This document shows, one piece after another, positions 8,235-15,186 of a stretch of DNA of 64,000 nucleotides. Origin of the DNA: JAUILH01 sp965230535 (lineage in GTDB: Bacteria > Bacteroidota > Bacteroidia > Flavobacteriales_D > JAUILH01). The stretch spans positions 1,054,001 to 1,118,000 of the forward strand of contig OZ246009.1 of NCBI GenBank assembly GCA_965230535.1, in the 5' to 3' direction. Each line of letters starts with the position of its first letter. The first letter of the stretch is position 1. A program made the position numbers and the translations under genes. The notes below the pieces were generated by a model that worked only from the letters and a program-made list of their open reading frames with translations, was not told the DNA's origin and did not search any database.

Positions 8235-10568
8235 CTATTTTAGTATGATTTTTTCAGTATATGATTCAGTGGGCGTTTCAATTCTGACAGTGTATATGCC
8301 TTTCGCTAGAAAAGACAAATTCAAATTATTTACACGGGCCCTGGTCTGTGTACTTGTCTGTATTCTACCGTTCATGTCAAGCACAGTAATACTTGCTTTT
8401 TCAAAATCACTTATAATGTTTATTTTGATAGTTCCCGCTGTCGGATTTGGTGATATTTCAATATCCATATCAACATAATTTTCAACCTCAATCGGTTCAT
8501 CTATGAACTCAGTATCTACGTATTCTTCTGTTGGATCTCCTGCATTCGCATTGGTGCTTTTTACACAAGGTTTAATCTCGAATGTAGCATTAGCATAGGG
8601 CTCGATATTAACATTGCTGATGTTTATGATATTTGCTGCAGTAAACAGAACGTCTGCACCACCAACAATATTAACTCCAGTACCAAATTCAATTTCATCA
8701 AGTACTTTAAACTCTTGTTGAAAGCCAATGTTTACATTCTCAAAGTATTGATATGCTCCATAGGGACAACAAGCTTCAGTAGGATAGGTATAATCAAGGT
8801 CAGTGAAATTAAAAGGGCATTCATAATATGGCTTGGTAACAGATGTTATAGGAAACACAGAAAAGAAGTTACCATTAAACTGAAGATTGGTGGAAACGAC
8901 TGGATTGTACTCTGATTCAAAGCATACATTTTTAACGAATACCCTTACGTTATAGGTGCCTTGAGGCATTAGATTTCCACTATCATCTAACCCATCCCAA
9001 CCAATGTTATTTGATGGGTTCTGAACTTGTATAGTTCGAATAAGAGATGAATTGGGGCCAGTAGTCCTTATTTCTATTCTAGCATAGTTTACGAATAAAC
9101 CGAACAGAAACCCTTGTTGTCCGTTAACTGCTTCATCCTCGTTAAGAGTAGGATTGTTTAAGTTCTTGACAACTATTTGGCCATTAATATTCGTAGCAAA
9201 TATGTCATCAAAATATTGTTCTGCATATAGATCAACATAATCAATGACTGCACCACCTACCGGGGTTGGAGTAAGGGTGGTCAATTCAAAAATACCTCCT
9301 AACATTGTACTGTCACATTTGTTTTTAGCTCCGATTTCATAGAACATTGTTGAAACACTGGGTAGGCTAATTGGAGTGCTTGGCCCTTCCCATGACCATT
9401 TTGGAGGAGGAGAAATGAATGTCTCCTCAAATTCAACAAACTGTTGTCCGTTAATGGTGTAGCCAAGTTTTATGTACAACTCTTCTACACGATCAAGTCC
9501 ATGAACTGTAAACGCACTTTCATCAGAATGTCTTTCATTAACAGTAAGACTTATTTTATCGTGGTACTCACTAATGCATTCTCCAGGAGGTTTACAAGAT
9601 TGATAAAGTTGTACATCATCCAGATACATTCCAGTAGCTTGGCCAGAAGCACCAGTCGCAATTGAGGATTTTTTTATCTTGATAAATAAGTATTGGTATT
9701 CCTTATTGATAATGTCTCTCCATTCAATATGCTTCCAATTGTTTGTCTGGGTAACAATACCATTTTCAATGGTCTTTGTACTACCAGATGGTCCACCACC
9801 AGAAGTTCTTGATTCGGCAAGAACTATTTTGTATTCACATCCGTTACTTGCATTTTCTATATTATCGGGGACTGAAACTTTACATTCGAATTTGTACTCT
9901 TGACCAATTATTGTAGGAGAAGTCAATTCGCACGAGATAGTTTCATTTAATCTTGTCCCATTATTGGTTGAGTTAGCGCCATTATGAACAAACAAGGCTA
10001 TGTATGAATTACCATGAGCTGGGTATTCGTTTCCGAAAACGCAATTGTTTGGTTGAAGAGACCACATTACTCCGGTTTCATTGTTATACTGAACGTTTTC
10101 TTCGTAGTACGGCTGATTCCCTAGTGCAGGATAGTAATCCGCATAGAAAACAGAATTATCGCATATATATTGGGCAGCCACCACGTTGCCATGAGTAGGA
10201 GGATCATTTTCACTACATACTTCAAAACTATGGTCGGGGTAGAATCGAAACGAATTATCAGTGATATAATAGGCAAGTCCTTTGTTCCATTGAGTTGAAC
10301 GTTTTAACTTCCATGTTGTGTTCGGTTGAAAAATTAGTCCCTCTGCACCCATGCCTTTGTTACCCAGAGCCTGTTCTATAAAATCGGTTTTGTAAGTATT
10401 CCCTCCTGAATATATGGAAGGAATTGTTGCACAAGAAGCTCCAACGTCACAAGCTCCAAATATCTCGGGATCTTCAAAACTACCTCCAGGGACAAGATTC
10501 TGAATTTGACTGTGTCCCTTTTGAATTGTAAAGAGCCAAAATGGTACTAGTAATATTAATTGTTTCAT
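8235..10568 (-). CDS. T9SS-exported cell-surface protein with C-terminal sorting domain
   Basis: The 777-aa product has an N-terminal signal peptide (MKQLILLVPFWLFTIQKGHSQ). NLVPGGSFEDPEIF begins a jelly-roll-like module ending near YLDDVQLY, typical of Bacteroidota surface proteins. A GWDGLDDSGNLMPQGTY segment near residue 525 is of the kind found in gliding-motility-associated C-terminal regions. The end is a type A sorting domain (ISPNPTAGTIKINI ... LAKGIYTVRIETPTESYTEK). It is the last gene of a three-gene operon, overlapping the barrel-protein gene by 4 bp. It is probably displayed on the surface as transposon cargo; the ligand is unknown. Confidence 0.8.
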   Translation of the reverse strand: MKQLILLVPFWLFTIQKGHSQIQNLVPGGSFEDPEIFGACDVGASCATIPSIYSGGNTYKTDFIEQALGNKGMGAEGLIFQPNTTWKLKRSTQWNKGLAYYITDNSFRFYPDHSFEVCSENDPPTHGNVVAAQYICDNSVFYADYYPALGNQPYYEENVQYNNETGVMWSLQPNNCVFGNEYPAHGNSYIALFVHNGANSTNNGTRLNETISCELTSPTIIGQEYKFECKVSVPDNIENASNGCEYKIVLAESRTSGGGPSGSTKTIENGIVTQTNNWKHIEWRDIINKEYQYLFIKIKKSSIATGASGQATGMYLDDVQLYQSCKPPGECISEYHDKISLTVNERHSDESAFTVHGLDRVEELYIKLGYTINGQQFVEFEETFISPPPKWSWEGPSTPISLPSVSTMFYEIGAKNKCDSTMLGGIFELTTLTPTPVGGAVIDYVDLYAEQYFDDIFATNINGQIVVKNLNNPTLNEDEAVNGQQGFLFGLFVNYARIEIRTTGPNSSLIRTIQVQNPSNNIGWDGLDDSGNLMPQGTYNVRVFVKNVCFESEYNPVVSTNLQFNGNFFSVFPITSVTKPYYECPFNFTDLDYTYPTEACCPYGAYQYFENVNIGFQQEFKVLDEIEFGTGVNIVGGADVLFTAANIINISNVNIEPYANATFEIKPCVKSTNANAGDPTEEYVDTEFIDEPIEVENYVDMDIEISPNPTAGTIKINIISDFEKASITVLDMNGRIQTSTQTRARVNNLNLSFLAKGIYTVRIETPTESYTEKIILK

Positions 10569-11254
10569 TTTAGTTTGTATTTTAGAGAAACTCCAAAATG
10601 CTTAAATGAGCCTACTCCCGTAAACGAATAACCATCATTTTCGAATGATGTATCACCAGAAGGGTCTATTATCTTTTCCCAGTTAGTTAGCATACCTATT
10701 GACCCTTGATAGTCAATAGATAATCCAACTCTTGGGAAGAACCATAGTTCTATTCCAAGGCCGGGTGTGAAAAACCAGGCGTGTTCACCTCGTGTTCCTC
10801 TTTGAAATAATAACGATAAATCACCAGAGGATTGATTAATAGAACCCTTTGAAATTCCTATTAAACCATAACTTCTAAAGAATTCCTTTTGAAAGATCGT
10901 TCTAATCACCCCAATTTGAATTCTAGAGGATCTTGTTCTGACTGTGTACTGATTACCTCCAAGAGAAAAATTCTCGCTAGTAAAATTATAGAAGAATGAT
11001 ATGTAAGTGTTCCAATCTTTAGAAAATGAGTTACTATATCCAATATTATATATTGAGGCAGTTTCAAATCTATTGTCCCACTTACTCCCTTTGTTATAGT
11101 AAAATGGAAATTGCGTGAGTCCTATGTCAAATTGATGTTTCCAATTTGTCTTCAATTCATTGGTGTTCTGAGAATTGACATTAAATACTAGGACAAGTAA
11201 GCTGAAAACACTTAAGCATTTTAGGTTGAAGTTGTATTTTATTGTGTTTAACAA
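10565..11254 (-). CDS. Outer-membrane beta-barrel-like protein
   Basis: The 229-aa product has a long hydrophobic N-terminus (CLSVFSLLVLVFNVNSQ) acting as signal peptide. Alternating hydrophobic strands rich in Tyr, Phe and Gly follow, with a terminal GVSLKYKLK that looks like a barrel-closing strand. It matches the general pattern of small Bacteroidota outer-membrane barrels. It directly follows the fibre-like gene and overlaps the T9SS protein gene by 4 bp, so all three are likely co-expressed. It may anchor or assist its neighbours at the outer membrane; this is inference. Confidence 0.65.
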   Translation of the reverse strand: MLNTIKYNFNLKCLSVFSLLVLVFNVNSQNTNELKTNWKHQFDIGLTQFPFYYNKGSKWDNRFETASIYNIGYSNSFSKDWNTYISFFYNFTSENFSLGGNQYTVRTRSSRIQIGVIRTIFQKEFFRSYGLIGISKGSINQSSGDLSLLFQRGTRGEHAWFFTPGLGIELWFFPRVGLSIDYQGSIGMLTNWEKIIDPSGDTSFENDGYSFTGVGSFKHFGVSLKYKLK

Positions 11255-12505
11255 TTATTTAGAATTTTGACTTTTTATCAATGCTTTGATCTCATCAAGC
11301 TCTTTTTTTATTTCTTCAACTTCCTCATCCTTTTTTATCAAATAGAGTGTTAATTCTTCTACTTTTTCCATTAGAATTTTGTTCATTTCTCCTAGATCAA
11401 TTCCGTCATTTTGAATTGTTTCAGCAGAGGGAACGCCTTCTAAGTGACCATTTTGAGTAATATATTTTTGTACTTCATCTAATGGTTTTAGATTGTAATC
11501 AGACTTGAAAACATAATCTGGCCATACATCTAAATTAACTTTGACAGTTCTGGCATAAGTTACTCCAGATTTTCCATTTACTTTAAATATAGGGTTTATA
11601 ACACCAGCATCACTGGTGTTAACCTCAAACGCAGTATATTCATTCTGGGAGCTTATGCCATTTCCTGAAGTTATACTTAATCCGCCACCACTTTCATTAA
11701 CTATAGTATGAGTGAACCCAGTGTTGATATCACTTGTGTGCAGTATTGCTCCATTGTTGTTCATTCTATTACTCACCCCATTATTATTCCTGAAAAGGAA
11801 GAAGTCTTCAGTTGATGGTCCGGCATCAAGTTGGAGAAGTGTATTATTAGAAAAATTCAAAAATTGATTTCTACTAACTATAACTTCATTGTTGGAATAT
11901 ATTTTACCTCTCACATCAAATGTTGTTTTTGGATCATCCGTTTGAATGCCTACTCTTGCTGGGCATGGTGAACCTGTGTGCAAGATTCCATAATTTAGCG
12001 TGCTTGCATGATTCCATATAGGAGCGGGGATACCTCCAGGGTTTTGTCCATCGGTGAAACCAATACATGGTTCATGTTCATAGATAGTGTTTATGAAGTC
12101 TGCTCTATACATTGATTTTACTTTCCCATTAGGGTTAATTAAAACAAACCGATCATCCGAAATTGAGACATCTTCGAGACCTTTGAATTTGAAATCTCCT
12201 TCAACAAATGCATCTCCTTTCATCTTCGTAGTTCCAACTACTTTGAAATCATTTTTTGCTTTAGAATTTCCTACAAGAACTGTTTCCCCGTAAAATTTTG
12301 CATCCTGATCAACAACTAATCTGTCTCTAAACCTGACTGAATCTTTTACAATTAAACAACTGTCGACAATTAGACTTCCGTTCACATCCAATTTTTCACT
12401 TGGTTGTGCAGTACCAATTCCAACATTTCCATTGGAAGGAAAAGTGTTTTGTGCATTTAGGTTGAATGCACAAAATAGCGCAATAACCAGAAGAATTCTT
12501 TTCAT
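11255..12505 (-). CDS. Secreted fibre-like protein (NVGIGT type) with C-terminal coiled coil
   Basis: The 416-aa product begins with a signal peptide (MKRILLVIALFCAFNLNAQ), then NGNVGIGTAQPSEKLDVNG, the signature of Bacteroidota tail-fibre-like surface proteins, with a second copy near PARVGIQTDDPKTTFDVRG. The C-terminus has DYNLKPLDEVQKYITQNGHL and a heptad-rich Glu/Lys coiled coil that resembles the trimerising end of such fibres. The frame is open upstream into yifB through the transposon end, but the signal peptide and a promoter candidate at 12554-12584 support this ATG. It heads the three-gene surface operon. Confidence 0.8.
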   Translation of the reverse strand: MKRILLVIALFCAFNLNAQNTFPSNGNVGIGTAQPSEKLDVNGSLIVDSCLIVKDSVRFRDRLVVDQDAKFYGETVLVGNSKAKNDFKVVGTTKMKGDAFVEGDFKFKGLEDVSISDDRFVLINPNGKVKSMYRADFINTIYEHEPCIGFTDGQNPGGIPAPIWNHASTLNYGILHTGSPCPARVGIQTDDPKTTFDVRGKIYSNNEVIVSRNQFLNFSNNTLLQLDAGPSTEDFFLFRNNNGVSNRMNNNGAILHTSDINTGFTHTIVNESGGGLSITSGNGISSQNEYTAFEVNTSDAGVINPIFKVNGKSGVTYARTVKVNLDVWPDYVFKSDYNLKPLDEVQKYITQNGHLEGVPSAETIQNDGIDLGEMNKILMEKVEELTLYLIKKDEEVEEIKKELDEIKALIKSQNSK

Positions 12506-12553
12506 AGTTTTTGTAGTTAAGTAAATTAATGGGCAGCAACCATTGAGAATACT

Positions 12554-12584
12554 TAAAAGTAGTTTATTCGCATTTACTTTGCAA
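12554..12584 (-). promoter_or_regulatory. Promoter candidate for the fibre/barrel/T9SS operon
   Basis: On the minus strand TTG (12584-12582), 20 bp, then TACTTTTA (12561-12554), one mismatch from TAnnTTTG. The start would lie about 40 bp before the ATG at 12505. The -33 element falls inside the transposon end repeats, so expression and transposase binding could interfere. Confidence 0.5.
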
Positions 12585-12611
12585 CTTTCGCATTTACTTT
12601 GAAAATTTACA
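12567..12611. repeat. Transposon right end with two direct repeats (putative TnsB/TniA binding sites)
   Basis: TTCGCATTTACTTTG occurs at 12567-12581 and again at 12587-12601, exactly 20 bp apart, and the element terminates at 12611 in TTTACA (TGTAAA on the minus strand). Tn7-class ends have a terminal TGT/ACA and arrays of ~20-bp transposase sites. The flanking DNA is yifB coding sequence, which fixes the boundary closely. Confidence 0.75.
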
Positions 12612-13465
12612 CCTCCGCCAACTAAAGCTGCACCTGATGAAGAATGGTGTGGACAACGATATGGCCTTTCTGAAATCAGAGATGTTTTATCACCTAAAAT
12701 ACCTGCTACGCTATGAACTTTTGTGGTTTCAAGAGACTCTTCCATGGTTAATGGAGGCAAAATTCCCGAGATGCGTTTGGCTAACATGGTTTTTCCCACA
12801 CCTGGAGGGCCGATCAGTAAAATATTATGTCCGCCTGCTGCTGCAATTTCTAAAGCCCTTTTCACACTTTCCTGTCCTTTGACGTCTTCGAAATCTAAAA
12901 TCGTGTCATCTTCAATATGAGATTCTAAACCAGAAGAGGTGTGCGGAGAGAATTCTTTAGTGTCATTGAAAAAATCAACTAAATCCTGAATATTGTTCAA
13001 TGCAAATACATCAATCCCCTCGACTACTGAGGCCTCATCTGCATTTGCAAAAGGAAGAATCACACCTTTCAGATTCATTTTCCTGGCCTGAATGGTCATG
13101 CTGAGAGCGCCTCTTATCGGCAGCAATGAACCATCTAATGATAACTCGCCCATGATTAAATAGTGGTCTAATTTTTCGTGAGATATTTGATGAGAAGCAG
13201 CAAGAATCCCTGCAGCAATGCTGAGGTCGTATGCAGCTCCCTCTTTTCGTATGTCTGCCGGAGCCATGTTTACGGTAATTCTCCTGACGGGCATGGTTAG
13301 ACCGTTGTTTTTGATGGCCGCTTCAATGCGTTTTTGCCCTTCTTTAACGGCATTGTCGGGCAGACCAACAAGGAAGTATTGGGCTCCTCGGTCCATGTTT
13401 ACCTCAATAGTAATGGGAATGGCATCAATACCATATACGGCACTTCCGTGTACTTTCACTAACAT
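12612..13465 (-). pseudogene. comM: yifB/comM 5' fragment, interrupted by the transposon
   Basis: About 284 codons of a YifB/ComM Mg-chelatase-like AAA+ ATPase (normally ~510 aa). Visible are the N-terminal Lon-like domain with the PADIRKEGAAYDL motif, the Walker A loop GPPGVGKTMLAKRI, and RPYRCPHHSSSGAALVGGG, where homologues continue with the PGEISLAHNGVLFLDE Walker B region. That remainder is replaced by transposon DNA. ComM is a branch-migration helicase in natural transformation. The protein lacks Walker B and must be inactive as an ATPase. The frame stays open across the junction into the cargo, giving a theoretical 736-aa fusion. Confidence 0.88.
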
Positions 13466-13541
13466 AACTCACAATTTTGAATTGGATTGCGAAAGTATCC
13501 GGGGAAGGACGTAAGTTTTTTACGGACTAAGTTATTCCGGA

Positions 13542-14144
13542 TTAGTCAATACTAGTATTGACATTTTTTGGATGAATGTTTTGTTCAATATAGTCAATCA
13601 TAGAATGAATGACTTTGATATGAATCTCCTGAGTTCTATCCGACCACTTAGATTTTGGGGCACGAATTTCAACATCACACAAATCTGCCATAGCGCCACC
13701 ATCTTTCCCGGTTAGGCCAATTACTTTCATGTTATTGCCTTTGGCTGCTTCAATGGCATTGAGGATGTTTTTTGAATTGCCACTGGTTGAAATGGCCAGA
13801 AGAACATCTCCATCTCTCCCTAAACCTTCAACGGGACGAGAAAAAATATGATCGTAACCATAATCGTTGGACACGCATGTGATATGAGAAGCGTCACCAA
13901 GGGCCATGGCTGCCATTGGTTTTTTATCCAATCTGAACCTACCGGTCATCTCTTCAGCAAAATGCATGGCATCACACATAGAACCACCATTGCCGCAAGT
14001 CATTATTTTTCCGCCCCCAAAAAGACTGTCAATCATAATGTCTCCGGCAGCCTGAATACGTTTGAAATTAGTCTCATCCTCAATGAATTGAGTCAAAATT
14101 GACTGGGCTTCTAAAAAATGGTCTGCAATTTGCTTATAGCTCAT
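13542..14144 (-). CDS. gmhA: Phosphoheptose isomerase / D-sedoheptulose-7-phosphate isomerase
   Basis: The 200-aa product is a SIS-domain protein of the GmhA family: TCGNGGSMCDAMHFAEEMTG, the RFRLDKKPMAAMAL stretch, and AISTSGNSKNILNAIEAA for sugar-phosphate binding. GmhA converts sedoheptulose 7-phosphate to heptose 7-phosphate for the LPS inner core in the cytoplasm. Length and motifs are full. It stands alone, 76 bp from the broken yifB, on the same strand. Confidence 0.88.
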   Translation of the reverse strand: MSYKQIADHFLEAQSILTQFIEDETNFKRIQAAGDIMIDSLFGGGKIMTCGNGGSMCDAMHFAEEMTGRFRLDKKPMAAMALGDASHITCVSNDYGYDHIFSRPVEGLGRDGDVLLAISTSGNSKNILNAIEAAKGNNMKVIGLTGKDGGAMADLCDVEIRAPKSKWSDRTQEIHIKVIHSMIDYIEQNIHPKNVNTSID

Positions 14145-14241
14145 GTGTATAGATTTTATTCAAAAGTAAAATTAAGTGTTTTGCACAATCTTTGGAATAA
14201 TAAATAAGAAAATGCAAATTTGTTGAACGAAAAAGCGGACT

Positions 14242-14688
14242 ATGAAAAGACTCATACTTTCATCATTATTATTTTTAGGCCTTTCGGTTGCCTATTCTCA
14301 AACAAAACCGGCAGAGCAGTTGACCTGTTTAGATCAGTATAAAAAAGTTTTTAAAGAGCGTGGCGCAGATAGGGTAGCAGATGGCATGCACAGAAATGTA
14401 ATTGTATCTATTGAAGATGAATACGGTACAAACTGTTTCTACGGAAAGGCACGTGTTGAAGCGGCCAAGGTAACGGCAATCTTTATCAAGTTTGAAGACG
14501 AAACTTATGAATTGTTCGAAGGGCAGGACTTTACTGTGCCTTACGGAACACTGATTAAAAATGGAATTACAGATCCATGGGTGACAAAAGCTGATAAGCA
14601 AAAAATGACTGTCATTTTTGTTGAAAGCATTAAGCCTAAGAAAAAGAAATACAAGCAAGCTCCAGGACCAGATCCGAGCAAACTGTAA
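14242..14688 (+). CDS. Secreted protein of unknown function
   Basis: The 148-aa product starts with a clear signal peptide (MKRLILSSLLFLGLSVAYSQ). The mature part is a small, mixed alpha/beta sequence with two Cys (LTCLDQYKK and NCFYGKA), possibly a disulfide, and a Lys- and Pro-rich tail. I recognise no family. It is monocistronic and ends before a strong bidirectional terminator. Confidence 0.7.
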   Translation: MKRLILSSLLFLGLSVAYSQTKPAEQLTCLDQYKKVFKERGADRVADGMHRNVIVSIEDEYGTNCFYGKARVEAAKVTAIFIKFEDETYELFEGQDFTVPYGTLIKNGITDPWVTKADKQKMTVIFVESIKPKKKKYKQAPGPDPSKL

Positions 14689-14706
14689 GATAAAAACAAG
14701 GAAAAT

Positions 14707-14740
14707 AAAAAAGGTCACGTTGAATACGTGACCTTTTTTT
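14707..14740. terminator. Bidirectional rho-independent terminator
   Basis: A stem of AAAAAAGGTCACGT paired with ACGTGACCTTTTTT around a 5-base loop, with T-runs on both strands. It lies between the convergent secreted-protein gene and the dsbD locus. It sits just past the degenerate thioredoxin fragment, not directly after the dsbD stop. Confidence 0.88.
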
Positions 14741-14769
14741 ATATCGATACTTTTTGCGTGCGTCTTGTG

Positions 14770-15186
14770 CTAATGAAATTTACTAAGACCAACTTTGAGC
14801 CAATCTGCGAAATCTTTAACGCTTCCGTGTGACATATATGTCGCGTCTCCATTAAGAGGAGTTCCGTTGTGATCAACTAGTATGTGCTGTGGTTGGCTTA
14901 GTTTTTCAAATTTTTCAACTTGAAAGTCAGCCCACTTGTCACCAACGGTCTTTAATTCTTTCCCATTATAAGATGAGATAAGCGGTTTTTCAAGAAGTGT
15001 TTTGTCGTCAACAAACAAGGTGGCGATTACCACATCTTCACGAAGAATCCTCAGTACTTCACTGTCAGCCCAAATATAGTCCTCAAATTTTCTGGAGTTC
15101 ACAACAGCATATCCGGTAAAAACGACCAGTAAGGGTTTCCCTTCATGCTTTGCATGACTCAGAGCTTCTGAGTAGTCATGAAAAGT
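14770..15186 (-). pseudogene. Degenerate second thioredoxin domain in frame behind dsbD
   Basis: After the TGA that ends dsbD the same frame stays open for 138 codons and encodes a second copy of the DsbD C-terminal thioredoxin domain, starting TFHDYSEALSHAKHEGKPLL. It aligns along its full length with the upstream domain (FHDY, KWAD.Q.EKF, QP, DATY.SH), but the CxxC of the active site (HNCVNC) reads YAVVNS, so both catalytic Cys are gone. No ATG is available; a GTG at 15102 would give only 110 aa. It may be a remnant of a tandem domain duplication cut off by a stop, or be translated by readthrough. Confidence 0.65.

Larger units (their letters stand above)
1..12611. mobile_element. Right part of a Tn7-like (TniA/TniB/TniQ class) transposon inserted in yifB/comM
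   Basis: The left side carries tniB (partial) and tniQ. The right side ends at 12611 in a terminus reading TTTACA on the plus strand, with two 15-bp direct repeats just inside it. Beyond 12611 the sequence is an intact 5' part of yifB that stops exactly at this junction, and its 3' part is absent from the window. The element therefore spans from somewhere left of position 1 to 12611. The TniA/TnsB transposase and left end are not visible. Insertion in comM is known for Tn6022/AbaR-type elements of Acinetobacter. The candidate target duplication is CCTCC at 12612-12616, which can only be confirmed at the missing left end. Confidence 0.8.

Noticed and set aside
11255..13465. A single 736-aa gene fusing YifB with a fibre protein
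   Set aside because: The join lies at a transposon end, and the second half has its own signal peptide and promoter candidate, so these are a gene remnant and a separate cargo gene.
13218..13514. Plus-strand ORF over the yifB 5' end
   Set aside because: Antisense shadow of a clearly conserved coding region.
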